NCBI GenBank assembly: GCA_002633005.1
Contig: NMRA01000437.1
Location: 30,330-92,329 of the forward strand
Direction of reading: 5' to 3'
DNA from: Phoronis australis
Lineage: Eukaryota; Phoronida; Phoronidae
Length of the DNA: 62,000 bases
Below are positions 48,963 through 60,510 of the stretch, in pieces. A program made the translations under genes and the position numbers. Every line of letters starts with the position of its first letter. Within the stretch, counting starts at the first letter, position 1. A model generated the notes under the pieces. That model did no database searches. It had not been told where the DNA came from and saw only the letters and a list, made by a program, of their open reading frames with translations.

Positions 48963-51900
48963 CTGAAACGCAAACAAGAAGTGTCTGTGACCACCTGCCA
49001 TGTGAACCAAAACTTACTGCTTAACCCGCGGCTTTAATATAAAGTCAGGTGCCGTGTTGAGATCATTAAATGTTTTACCTACTAGTAAGATGGTTTTATT
49101 TAGGGCTGTTCCAGTAAAATCTGTATGGGAGGGGGGAAGGCACTTTTTTTCGCATCCACAACCCATATTTTTCATTTATTTCTTCAGCCCACCACCTGTA
49201 ATTTTTTATATGTTTGAAATGCAACCACACATATTTTTTGTTGGTCTTGTGGTTGACTGCACAGGCGCTTGAGTTTATCTGTTCCTTGATCACCAATGAC
49301 GTCATTCATTACTAAGAAAACAAGTATGACCACCAGGCATTTTGAATTTAAATCACACACAACCACCCATAATTTTTTATTTCAATTGCCTCTTTCCCCC
49401 CTACCACACGGATTTTACTGGAACAGCCCTTTAGATTTCTACATACACACAGTTCTCTAAAGTGGTTTGGGTAGATCGCTACGGGAGAGTATGAATTGCA
49501 ATCAACTTTACTTTGCGGCAATGTTTGGTCTGCCTTCACTAAGTTGTAAAAAAGACAATCTTTCCTACATAGTACTGGAGGTTCCCGCAGACCGGCTCAA
49601 CCAAACGCCCAGTCAGTGCATAAGAGGACAACATTCTGCAGATGCACCCAGGCAGTACATTCGGGAAAAATACATTATGCAAGGTTGAACCTAACTTTAC
49701 GCAGTTTCACAGCAAATGGACACCAAATGGACTTATGTTTCAAGATTTCTCTAACATATGTCAAATAGAAATAAAGGAAAACGTCCTGGGGACATGCCCA
49801 TAAACGAGTCTCCTGCAGCATTGAAACATTCCTCACTTCCATACATGCCCTACGTAATACTGAGATTTGACTTTCAGACATTAAACTAATATTTTCCAGA
49901 AGTAGGTCTTGTATGGTCCTGTCTGCAGACAACTCCTATGACATATACAGTCTTGGCTTCAATCTAGATGATTATACTAACAGCAATACACGTGCAACAG
50001 CATGCGTAATACTTTAATAAAATAAAACCATTTACCCCCAGTGCTCAGTGGTAAGTTGTATTCTGGATCCGGAGCATTGTTGGTCTGAGGCAATGAGCCA
50101 CCATCTTTTCCCAGTCTGTGCCAGTACAGTGTGAAGCCCTTGTAAGTAACAGATGCAGACGAAGTGAAGGTCAGCAGTACGTGATGGCTTTGAGTATCCA
50201 GGTCATTGCTGTTCTTCGTTCCAGTACCGGTGTATGCAGTGATGAGAATCTTCTTTCCATATTGCAAATCAAAAACCTGCAACCAACCAAAGACTGAAAT
50301 TAGGACATTTTAAATTGCAACCTGCCCGTAACAGAGGCATGAAAATAAGCGAGCAAACCAAAGTGCTCCACACCCTATATCAAGACCTTAGATCAGATTT
50401 TCTGATAAACAGGCCTCATGATGACAGCGGGACTTACACAAATGCATTGGAAAAATACAAAGTGCCACGGAAAGGACGGAGTTCGTAATGCCTGATCCTT
50501 CATTTTCAAATTCAGTCAACAATGATACGAAACGAAAAAATGTGTAAAGTCAAACTCAAGATCACAAAGTGCTGCCATAGCGTTTGTTTACTTCGTAGTC
50601 ACTGCTCTGTTGTATAAGACCTCTATGCAGCTGCCATGCTCTAAAAGATCCAACTTCCATCTTATTATTTTGCTGCATATTTCCGTGATGTGAACATAAC
50701 AGTGACACACTAAGGACAACCCAAAATGTAACTGTGAAAGTAAGTACCAGACAGTATAGTAGGCTAACTACTACCTCAGATCATTGAATGAGTTTCAGTA
50801 CCTGAATATTAACCAAAAATTAGGGCGCACGTCAATGGATGTTTTTGGTATGTGTGGCACTTACAGTTCAAAACTGACAAACATTCAAATCTTAACATGA
50901 ACTCTTCCAAGGTTGCACTGAGGAAGTAATGTCAGGTATACCAGCGGAGGGTCCCTTAGATGCCATTGTATTTTTTCAGGACCAGAATACCTGCGAAGCG
51001 GTGCATTTTTCGATTGAAATTTTTAAGAAAATATTGGCTTTTTGGGCTGGAAACGTACAAAAGTGTAATCAAACAAAATAAGTCTACAGAAGAGTTGCAC
51101 ATTCAATAAGGTTTACTGCATTAATCGAGGAGTCAGAGCAGCGTTTTTTTTTTTTTAATGCCTCAGGGTTAAAACACTAAAGACATCCTTAAATATATTA
51201 CTGAAAATCAAATAAGTGTTAACTCGTTATCAAATTGGCATTATCAATATCATTCAGATTGTCAAACACTGGTACTCATCCCTAATATCCACTACAACAA
51301 AGGAAAATTACATACCATAGCAGTTTTATAATGCAAGGTTATACTAGCTGTGACTGGCCCAGATGTACAGTATGCATGACATCACATTCATAGTATTTAT
51401 TCCCAGACATGTAAGATTTGGTGCTTCAGGCACAAAAGACGTCAATACATAATAACGTGAAGAAAGCGATCACGTGAGACCATCTTATCCTTTTTTGTGA
51501 TGGAGGGCACGTTTATAGTTGCTTTAACCGGTTAAAAATGTCAATTAACAACAAAGTCAAACGATGAAAAAGAGACCACGCTTACTCTCAAGTAATCTTT
51601 GCCCCACTCTGTTTTAAAACCGTGGATCATCAAAGAAATACTGCTCTCCCTCTCGATCCTGATCATCCAGCTGATATTCATATTATTCCTGTAATCACTT
51701 GGGTAGCCAGGCGTGAAAATGGTGCCTCCCGAATAGAAATAGAACTCGTGTGTATTGTCTAAAACAGAAGATAATCGTCATCAAACAAGTCAGACGTGTG
51801 ACGAGCAAAACTTAACATGTAAGGCAAAATACTGAAACTCAAAGTGTGCAGGGGTGAGAACACGAGTCATCATGTTACGTAACGTTGCCCTCATTCGCCT

Positions 51901-54900
51901 AAGGCTATATCAATGGCACTAGGAAGACAGGAGGACTCTTGATTCAATTCTAACATAAGTTGTTTTTATGGGTCACCTTTGATGCTTCAAAATGAATTAC
52001 GGAATGTTTACGATAAAATCAAATTCACCCAACGATAACACAAAAATAGGTACAAACAATGTTTCGGTGGAGCCAGACAAAGTTGATTTGTAACATGAGC
52101 CTAACCAAACCCAGGCAAGAATTCCACACTCAGCATGGTGCTGTCTCCACTTTCACAAATGAAAACTGGGTAAAGTTGAGATGTGCGCAAGATCAAAGAA
52201 ACCTGGGTGGTAACATCCACTGGTTGGCTTTTCAAATTCAACATAACCACCGTATCTTAAAGCCCAATGCAGCACCTTCATAGTTTTCTGTTTTTATTGA
52301 TTGAAGTGAGTGCTCGTATAGCCAGTCAGTTACCTGTACCACTAGCCTGGGTATACACACAAGGGTAACTTTACTTTTTGTTAGACAGCTTAATACATAC
52401 GTGTAGTTGATCCCTCTTCAAGCATGGAGTTATGTAGCAAAACACCAAGAGATATAACAGACAGACAACTTTAAAATACTAGCTATATTTCAGTTTCGAG
52501 ATCGCATGTCTCATCATCAGGCAACAGGTGAAATGAATGGAAGCGGAGTAAACAGTGAAATAAACGGTGACAGCAGGTAGGGGGTCATACTAGCAGAGAG
52601 TGTGAGTGTATCGTACTGTAGGAAGCCCACAAGCCTAACGGAACAGAGCCAGCGTGTTGTACACGACGCCTGTGAGCTGATCATTCAACACAGGCTTTTC
52701 ATGGCTGATCAATAGTGACTCCAAAGTTGTGAATAATGGTATTGTCTCCTTTTTCTTTCCTAGTTATTATTCTGCCATATTGAATGAACCTGCCCTGCAA
52801 GGCCAAGGACAACCCTCTGGAGAGGGAACACAACATGTGTCCAATGTAACGCTGTTCATGAGAACGAGGTCAAAAACATTCGTCCATATGACATGTGAAT
52901 ACTTGGTAAACAACATTACATTTAGACACTGGTCATAATCTTTCGCGACTGGGACTGTTTTTCATGACAAGGTGACGTGACTTTATATATTGTGATAATA
53001 AGCAATTACATTGACCACCCTAATGTTATCCACAAGATCTGACCATCTTAACATCAATACAAATAACTAGGCAAGAAATAGTAGACAATGCCATTATTTG
53101 CTTTGTTCAAAATGACACATTACGGTTAAAGATTGTGGAGTCCGTATTGATCAGCCACGAAAAAGATAAGCGCGCTAAATGATCAGCTCACAGGTATGTA
53201 CCGCACACTGGTTCTGTTCTGTTAGGTTTTTACAGTGTGATACACTCACTATCTGCTTGTATGCCTCTCTACCTATAGTCACCCTTCATTTCACGGTTTA
53301 TTTCGCTTCCTAAATGTCCATCTCACATATTGCCTGATGATGAGACATGTGATTTCTCCAAATACAGCTGCAACTATTTTAACTTTAACTTGTTTCTCCG
53401 TTATGTCTCTTGGTCGTTTCCTTCATAACTGCATGCCTGAAAATAGGAGATTGTTTGGACACTATAAATTAACGAGCACATAATCATTAAGATGTCTAAC
53501 AAAAAGTACAGTGTCGTGTTTTCAATCAAGTTTTTGTCAATAAAAGGCTTCTCCGAACTATACGTCTGACATCCCGCATTTATGAGGACCTCACAGCATT
53601 AGATGAGCCTGTGCTGTTCAGATATATATCTCAAGGAGGCTTTGAATTAACACGTCTAGGAATTGAGTTGATGAAGACTGAAAACTAGTGAGAAGCGATG
53701 GGTTAATACCTCACCAGATGGGCTCATAATCCAAAAATTGAGGAGGGCTTATATCTGAGTAACTGTATGGGCTCGTATACGAGAACAACACAACACTAAG
53801 AATGGGCTTGAACCCAGGTGCAGGCTTATAGATTAGTGACATAGCTTAGAATAGAACACCTTTACTTAGAAAAGCCGACAGCGTCATCAGTGTGTCAATA
53901 ATGTACAACACCTTCTCAAAATTCAGGCGAGTTAGCGCCACATATTGTAAACCAGTTGTTTTAAATATGAACTCCTCTCCAGAGTTCAATGATTGTTTCC
54001 ATGAACGGATACCAAACGCCAAAATTGCTTCATTTCACTTTGACTTCTGAAACAATTTTGCACGGACCTCAGGTTCATGGATAAATGAGTCTACACCAGT
54101 TACATTAAAGATTCTACGATTTGCTAATAGCGATTAAAGGGAAAACCCAATATTACAAATCTCTGGCTATCTTAAGCATACATAAACACACATTAACATA
54201 GCTACATGAAGACACATGTATCGAGTAGCCATATGGCCGCACAGCAAATCATGTGTTAAGCTACGTTTGTTATTAATTATAGAAGAACATAAAGCAATTA
54301 CCTTTATTTACATATCTTGTTTTAGTATTTACAGCAGGCACGGTTGAACCAAAAGAGCACTTTGTTATCATGATGTCATCAATGGCCAGGTCTGCCTTAC
54401 TACTACCACATGTAGCCTCAAAGCCAATTTGTTGCTGAAAGGTAACACAGCTTTGATTACAAGAACATGTTGAAGCCCAGGTCAACAGCACTATTAAGCA
54501 CTATCAGTCTGACGTGCAACATTACTGACGTTTTTTACGAGATGTCAAGTGGTGGAAATAATCCTGAGACTCTCACAGTCAAGCAAATTGCTCCTACTAA
54601 GAAAAATTGTGCATTGGAACGCGAATCTGATGGGATTCTGAATTTCCGCAAATTTCGCCGGATTAATACTGGGAAAATTTATTCCCACCCTACGTGGTTT
54701 ACCGATTCAAATAAAATTCCAGTCATTCTTTATATGATAAAACCACTGACGCTGGACCATATGTGGTACAGCACTAAATGGTAAAGGTAGTGCCATTGTC
54801 TGCCAATAGGGGCAACATAACTTTCCAGTGTTCATGAATCCTTTGGAGAACACAAGTGCTTAAGGAATTAATCCTGTGCGCACATTTTTTCCATGAATAT

Positions 54901-57900
54901 TTCTGAATTTCAAAAAAAAACAGGAGAACGGTGTCATTTAATAAAAAAGAATAATGTAGCAGCATTAAATCACTTTAGATCCATTTTTCATTAAATTATG
55001 AGTACCTCATCATCCTAGAGGGATTGTGAATGAAAGTCAACATGGGAATTTACGAACTTACATAGCACGCGAAGTGAAACAAAATTATGTCATCTTTTTT
55101 AGCCGTTCACATACTAGACAACTACCATGATCTCTGGAGGATTACCACAAGACAAAAACAAGTTTACTTAGCAGCATGACCTTGCCAAAAGTGGGACAAA
55201 AACTTCACCTTGTTTTACATTTCTCTAAAAATTTACTTCAATAACCTCGGCTGACTTCATGACTTTGAGGCCTTCCTCAACTCTCAAAAGGCATGTCATG
55301 AACACATCCACTACCACAAGAAACTGTAGGAACACCACATTTATCCACCTTCACTCTTATCAGGCTTCTATTGTGAGTCAGCATGCGTGAATAATTGGTT
55401 GATAAGCCACCTAATAATGGGACTACTTTTGGCTGAATGGATGACCAGGCCATAAAATGATAATTAGCCAAGACCAGTTAACTAATGCAACAAAGAATAA
55501 TGCCCTAGCATCACCTAGCCTTGGTGGAAAGCTGTATACTGTTTTGGCTCTAAATAAAGGCTTAGAAAAATTCATTTCACAGAGAGGGGATGCTTATTGT
55601 AGCCCAAGGCAGTTGAAACCCGGTTTCCGAAAGGGGTAAAATCAGAAGCTAGGATTCATCAAATTTACGCTCTGTGACGTATTTGTAGCCTATGACAGTC
55701 TTTCTACAAAATTGTGGTGCATTGCCAACAAACTCCGTTGTTAAATTACGATCATTTTTGAAACAATTGTGCTGAAATCCCAGGGCGAAAACTTGCCGAC
55801 TGAAACGTCGCTGAATCGCGATCGTCAATAGGAAAACTTGAATTCTTGAATAAAAATATAGTTTCGACTCAACAAATTACCTGAAATCTTCCATATGTTT
55901 TACAATTTTCAAAGTTTGTGTGGAGTCCAGATTAATTGCGATTAAGTCTAAATCTGCGGTACATCGTACCCCACAACACGAGAAAAATCTCTAGATGAAC
56001 ACACATGTTGTTGTCACGTGACGTTTGTTTTGAAGTTCGTCTGCGTATGAGAGTGAGTGCATGTGCGAATAATCGACGACAGACTTTTAGGCGGAGGATT
56101 ATGCAAGAAAATGGCGTTTACTAGATTGTTTTTCACTTAAACGGCTGCAACGTGCAAGGTGAGTGCTGGTTAACTCACAGATTTTGTGTGCACAGGCCGA
56201 CGGTAGTTAGCTCTACCGTGGAGTAAAACATTAATAGTCCAAGGCTCGATCTACATGTTGGGGACGAGGTGACGAGGTGAACTACCCGGGCTGTGTGAAA
56301 TTTCTGGGACTAACGGAGACACTGACGCAGTGGTCAGCCAGCTCGCTGTATCAAGACTATAGTCAAAATCCAAATTTGTTTTATCGTGTCCCTGTCAATA
56401 ATATAACGGCATGCTTAAGTTTCTTTATGTTCGTACTTCAGGAACATAACAACCGCATGTTTTGTACACATACGCGCATGCCGCAGATCACATCTCGGAA
56501 ATTTCTGATTTGACGGAGGACAATGAATGAGCACAATGAAATTAAACAACGTCGTTTTACAGCTGGTAAGATTCATAATAAACGTATTTTGAATATTGCA
56601 ATGCATGTGTTCCAAAATCTAAATAACTTGGGTCCTATATTTTTGTATTCGTGCACGCCGAATGAAAGTGATCGTGAGTGTTGCTGTGTTGCAAAATCTC
56701 TTATCCTGGGCTGATTTGAAAAATTCAAAGTTGCACTCATATTTGTTTTTGCTCCTCTTTTCAAATATTACAGTAAAAACTACGTAAAACTCTCTCCATA
56801 AAAAGTACAGTCTGCTACGCTAGATTGTAATCAGCTGATCATATCCGCAGCAAAGCCAATTATCCTCGCTCGTGACTCAATGAATAGAGCAGCTTGGGGG
56901 CATCCCTTTGATCGTGAGCCGAGTGCGACTCAGAAAAGGTGGATAAATACGGTCTAGTTCAATCTGCCAAACCCCACCGTTTACCCTGACAGGCGGGGTT
57001 TGGGCCAATCTTATTTAGTAAGAATGTTTATAGCATGGTGGAGCTTAGTTACAGATGACCACAACAAACACTACTTACGGGTTCCGAAGCGTCAATATCA
57101 ACTTGCATGTATCGCCAAAAGTTGATGCTTGAACTCGGTTTATCCCAGATTGGCTGCCACGAGGTCCACGCACTTCGATGCACAACTTTCAGTCTGCCCA
57201 AACTGACACCAAATGTGTGATACCACAAAGATACACGTAAACAGCGCGAGGATGATTGATATCGATACGGCGTATACATGAGAGCTCGGTCGCCAACGTT
57301 TCTCTGCAAGTTGAAAACAACATAACTTAGTCAAAAACATCTAGTGCACACAGTCAGATGTGATGATCACAGTGTGGGGTCCTGAGTCCAAAACTGCATC
57401 TAGTAGAATTGGAATCTTGCGAGTTTGGCCAGATTGTGGGTCAGTCTACAGGATGTCGCCATGCACTATCAGAAACACACCTGATCTCACAAGCTATGAT
57501 GGCAACATGCTCCGGATTGGTTCATCTCTTACAAGAGTAGGCATACCTAAAATCAGATTGACCTTAGGCCTTGAAGACACATATAATGTACATCACAATG
57601 GCTTGGATGTGGTTCGCAATGTCATAAAGTACAAAGTGCAGGTCACCAGTACAGCACCAAGACAAGATCTTTTTAATTTAGGATTCAATATGGCATACAA
57701 AAGAATTTTGATTTTTTATATTTTCCCATGAAAGAAACATGTTGCAATAAAGTTGTGTAATCTTTTTACATGTTCAAGGTTTGTAGCATAGCTACCAACA
57801 GACAATATTTTGAAAAATTGCGCCTTTCACAACACTGTGAGAAGCCTTTGAAGAATGAAAAAAAATTAATGCAGCTATTTTGGAAATCATTTTATGTGAA

Positions 57901-59847
57901 ATTGGTGAGATTTTACCATAACCCTGTGTTCAAAGAGTGGGCAAAGAGTCTAGCCTAGACTAGATCTCTGTATTGTCAATTCTAACTTTCATTCATCACA
58001 TTCACACTCCATAATAACGCACACATTTTGTTTGATATTTTTTGATAAATGTTGATAATAAAAAAATTTAAGTTAATGGGTTCTGAATGTTTACTAACCC
58101 AGATACAATGCTATCCCTCTTGGCGCTTTCTGAGTATGTACATTTATTGTACTGAATATTTCATAACATTTTTAAAAAAAGTTTTACTAAATGCGCAATG
58201 CACTTCTGAAAGTAAAATGCATGTTTGTTTCTTCAAGTGATACCAATGACATACAAACCCAATGGGGTGGGTGTTATATTTCAAAGATGAATTTGTTAAA
58301 AAAGAAACTTTATAAAAACAATCAAACCACACAACTGTGACCAATTTTCCTCTGATATTACATGCCAACGACAAAATCTCAAAAATGTTAGGGTTTTCTA
58401 AATCATCAATTTCTTTTTGTTTTTGCTACTCTTGAGTCTTTTGTAAAAGTTATAAGGCTATAGCCTGTTTACATAACCGGGTTCACTTGAAAAACAATTC
58501 CTAAAAGTGCATAGTGTCTGTAAGATTCAAAGGAAGACGATTTGCTGTTTCTGAGATATGATGTTCAGTATTTGGCCAAATTTGGACAGTTTTCGAGAAT
58601 GCTGCAGAACCACAAACCAGTCCTCTTTAATAGCACGTGTCACAACGAAATAACTATTTCATTCTTGCATGCATTCATGTTCATAAGAATTTTGTCACAA
58701 ATAAAATTTACAATCAAGTGAGGACCATATACAGGTTGGAGAAATTTGTTATATTCTGAGCAAGAATCCCAAGGACAGCATCGCTTCTGACCAAAGGTGA
58801 CCATTTCTGCAAGCCGCAGCCTGTTTCATAACTGTGTTAAGACGTGACAGGACACTTACCGCATGACTCATTAAGAAGTCTCTTAGTTTTTAACTTTAAC
58901 CACAGAGGGCACTTGAGGTAGTGAAACAAATCCAAATGATATGGATGAAGTGTTACATGATTTACATTATCGATAAGTACGTTGGCATGACAACGAGGAT
59001 TCTTAAGAACAGAATAACCCAACATTCCAAAGATGCCAGCAGTGCCTCAGTAGAATCAAACCACTGCATAGCTTTTAATGATGAGACCACGATATGATAG
59101 AACCAACTTGTTCATCGGTGAAGCCTTACACACCAATGAGCTGCATGCTAAGCATAGCTTGAATAGGGACATAGGGGCTTGAATAGGGACATAGGGGCTT
59201 TCAACCTGCAGTTATGGTAGTTGATTTTTGAATTCATTTCACTGGATGTCTCTTTACTAGTTGATTGTATTATGCACTTTGATGTAAAATTGATTGTTGT
59301 CGTGAAGTGACGTAACGAATGACTCATACCAGTATCACTTGTGTCATAGGCTTCCTATTACAGTAACATCTCACAATTTAGGACATAACGTGGAAGACAC
59401 TCCATGAAATGCTATTTTTTAGTATCACTTTGCCACATTCAACACAAATCACTTTAAAGAATTCGGGCATTTGAAAACAACGCAATTTTGGCAATTATAT
59501 TAATTTGTGCAAAATTGGTGGAACTTTATGGTATGCTCTAAAAGAAATATTTGGTCTTCTAAACACTTATAGTTAGACATAATTATAATTTATTGTTTGT
59601 TGAATCTGCACAATAACTTAACATACCGAACCAACACCATCTGTGGCCAGGCTAGACTCGATAAATGCGTAGTACTTGTTGAAGCAAGAGGACGACACGC
59701 AACCATGTGCCAAACTTGGACCAGTGCTCGAAGTGGGAGTTTGACCAGAACCAATGGACCAATCAAAGTCATCGCGGACATCCTGAATTAATGGAGATAG
59801 CGAGTTTCTGGCAAAGCTGAAATTCTGCGCAGGTTGAACGGAGCCTT
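48469..59847 (-). CDS. MAM-CUB transmembrane receptor with PSAP/PPxY tail (multi-exon gene, 5' end not found)
   Basis: Exons in transcription order: 59847-59627, 57303-57079, 54434-54302, 51758-51586, 50276-50036, 48962-48469. Phases match throughout (1-0, 0-0, 0-1, 1-0, 0-1, 1-stop). Domain order: one MAM domain over the first three exons, one CUB domain over the next two, then a transmembrane helix, CCCCSSCKKKK, and a ~130-residue Pro/Ser/Thr tail with PPTY, PSAP and PPSY. MAM and CUB domains are extracellular adhesion or ligand-binding modules. PPxY motifs bind WW domains of Nedd4-type ligases, and PSAP binds the Tsg101 UEV domain. So the tail suggests ubiquitin-driven sorting or ESCRT recruitment (inference). 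Two further small upstream exons are proposed at 59952 and 60511. The signal peptide is not found. Confidence 0.87.
48963..50035 (-). other. Last intron of the MAM-CUB gene
   Basis: A 1.1-kb intron with gtaaat and tttcag ends. A Harbinger-like MITE occupies 49103-49429. Nothing else supported. Confidence 0.6.
49103..49429. mobile_element. PIF/Harbinger-like MITE
   Basis: Ends carry inverted repeats of ~40 bp, starting GGGCTGTTCCAGTAAAATC and continuing into a G-run ('aggggggaa'). TTTA occurs directly outside both ends (49099-49102 and 49430-49433), containing the TTA/TWA duplication typical of PIF/Harbinger. It is 327 bp and non-coding. Confidence 0.8.
50036..50276 (-). CDS. Exon encoding the C-terminal half of the CUB domain
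   Basis: A 241-bp phase 0-1 exon. VFDLQYGKKILITAYTGTGTK…HHVLLTFTSSASVTYKGFTLYW is the second half of a CUB β-sandwich (…vlltFtSd.s…GF.~.Y). It has no Cys, where most CUB domains have a disulfide pair in this half. The exon then runs into a short Gly/Pro/Asn spacer (GGSLPQTNNAPDPEYNLP) before the membrane. Confidence 0.82.
50277..51585 (-). other. Intron between the two CUB exons
   Basis: A 1.3-kb intron. It holds a run of about 15 T at ~51144. No repeat family recognised. Confidence 0.5.
51586..51758 (-). CDS. Exon encoding the N-terminal half of the CUB domain
   Basis: A 173-bp phase 1-0 exon too short in open frame to stand out alone. It is recognised by GGTIFTPGYPSDYRNNMNISW (the CUB start, '.G.i.SPgYP..Y.n…W.I') and its ending GKDYLR, which meets VFDLQYG across the junction as in 'DyveVrDG'. 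The two Cys that normally flank 'GYP' are absent (Asn-Met-Asn-Ile-Ser-Trp in place of the second Cys). Confidence 0.8.
52440..53425. repeat. ~1-kb inverted repeat with ~300-bp arms
   Basis: The left arm (52440-52740) matches the reverse complement of 53118-53425 over most of its length, at an estimated 70-80% identity. Shared blocks, read on the minus strand of the left arm, are 'cattattcacaactttgg', 'gctgatca', 'actcacactct', 'gtttatttcact', 'ttgcctgatgatgagacatg' and 'tctcttggtg'. About 380 bp separate the arms. Each arm holds a CTGATGA…[G/C]AAA core. It may be a pair of inverted Penelope-like terminal repeats or a foldback element. Confidence 0.7.
52494..52520 (-). ncRNA. Hammerhead-ribozyme-like core (left arm)
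   Basis: On the minus strand CTGATGA is followed by a possible 4-bp stem II (GAGA…TCTC) and then GAAAC, the conserved catalytic core order of hammerhead ribozymes. I could not find a convincing stem I, and stem III is only a weak 3-4-bp option. It may be a relic or a chance match. Confidence 0.25.
54302..54434 (-). CDS. Exon encoding the C-terminal end of the MAM domain
   Basis: A 133-bp phase 0-1 exon. QQIGFEATCGSSKADLAIDDIMITKC is the MAM signature (…i.FEa…g..~diAiDDI…C). After it comes a linker (FGSTVPAVNTKTRYVNK) leading into the CUB exon. The donor used is aaag|gtaatt; the closer tat|gtaaat would give the wrong phase for the next exon. Confidence 0.85.
54435..57078 (-). other. Intron inside the MAM domain (second)
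   Basis: A 2.6-kb intron. It contains a reverse copy of the dispersed repeat at 55595-56085. No other feature supported. Confidence 0.55.
55595..56085 (-). repeat. Dispersed ~490-bp repeat, copy 4 (reverse)
   Basis: The reverse complement follows 10470-10955 closely, including the CACGTG-bearing block, the 'aatttcagcacaa' block and 'accgggtttcaaccgcc'-like end (here gtagcccaaggcagttgaaacccgg on the plus strand). Confidence 0.72.
57079..57303 (-). CDS. Exon encoding the middle of the MAM domain
   Basis: A 225-bp phase 0-0 exon. GDRALMYTPYRYQSSSRCLRV and SLWYHTFGVSLGRLKVV match the MAM pattern '…A.L.SP……sCLrFwYhmyG.~~G.L.V'. INFWRYMQVDIDASEP is the following strand pair leading into QQIGFEA of the next exon. 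Confidence 0.87.
57304..59626 (-). other. Intron inside the MAM domain (first)
   Basis: A 2.3-kb intron. A perfect 20-bp tandem duplication lies at 59161-59200. The open frame at 57360-57731 (+) has no family features. Confidence 0.5.
59161..59200 (+). repeat. Perfect 20-bp tandem duplication
   Basis: 'gaatagggacataggggctt' occurs twice in direct succession, without a mismatch. Confidence 0.9.
59627..59847 (-). CDS. Exon encoding the N-terminal part of the MAM domain
   Basis: A 221-bp phase 1-0 exon. DDFDWSIGSGQTPTSSTGPS is the MAM core ('D.fDW.rgsg.tps..tGPs'), followed by YYAFIESS. The two Cys that normally stand before it ('C.FE…lC') appear as Asn and Ser in NFSFARNSLSPLIQD. Two extra Cys occur in HGCVSSSCFN. 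The acceptor is a tandem CAGAAG (exon starts at 59847 or 59844). Confidence 0.85.
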
Positions 59848-59951
59848 CTGAAACATACCAATTTAAGAGCACCTCAGAAGTGGTACAAAACTATGAACGC
59901 ACTCATGGGGTTTAATGCCCGGGGCACTGAAATTGGGGAGTAGTCACTTAC

Positions 59952-59991
59952 AGAGGTCGAATGTTCTCATCACTGCATGACAGGTATCAAA
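59952..59991 (-). CDS. Possible 40-bp upstream exon of the MAM-CUB gene
   Basis: Between tttatcag and gtaagt lies FDTCHAVMRTFDL plus one base. Joined to the downstream AG of the CAGAAG acceptor (59844) it gives Cys and an open frame; joined to the upstream AG it would give a stop. The fit depends on that choice, so this is tentative. Confidence 0.35.
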
Positions 59992-60510
59992 CTGATAAAG
60001 AAAAGCGGGAAATTTTGTAAGTGACTATTGTCTAAATAACGGAACTAAAAACTCAGGGGTAGGCACCAGAACGAGCATGGGTATTTAGAATCGATTTTCA
60101 TAAAAGTTATGGGTGGCCGTTTCCCGAACGATTGTAAACGACCAGGGAGTAACATGTGTGACAAATAAAACATTGCAGAAGAGTATGGGTAAATTCTTGT
60201 CCGTCAAAGACAAGGTCCTGACGAAAGTCAAACTGTAGTCATCGTTATTCAAAGGCAAACAAGTTTCTTAAATTTTGGGACATAAACTTCACCCAAGACA
60301 GGAGTAATCAAACATACACCGACAGTAAAAATTTCAGTCACATAGAGGGTAGACTAGATGGATAAAATAGGGACGGGTGTTGAGTCAAGCGCGGGAAAAT
60401 ATAAATGAAAGGTTGGAAAATTCGGAGACAGGTGCTAAGGTGAACAGTCATGATCTTAACTCAGGATGAGGAAAATACTGCAGACTCCGAGCATCAAAGA
60501 GGGGGCTTAC

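Larger units (their letters stand above)
51759..54301 (-). other. Intron before the CUB domain
   Basis: A 2.5-kb intron. The main content is a long inverted repeat at 52440-53425, listed separately. Confidence 0.6.

Noticed and set aside
48742-48966. Plus-strand frame opposite the MAM-CUB tail
   Set aside because: Shadow of the real minus-strand exon.
54285-54322. Donor tat|gtaaat as the end of the MAM exon
   Set aside because: It gives phase 0 and would put the CUB exon out of frame; the donor at 54302/54301 gives the right phase.
57360-57731. 123-codon open frame on the plus strand
   Set aside because: Lies in an intron of the minus-strand MAM-CUB gene; no recognisable family features.
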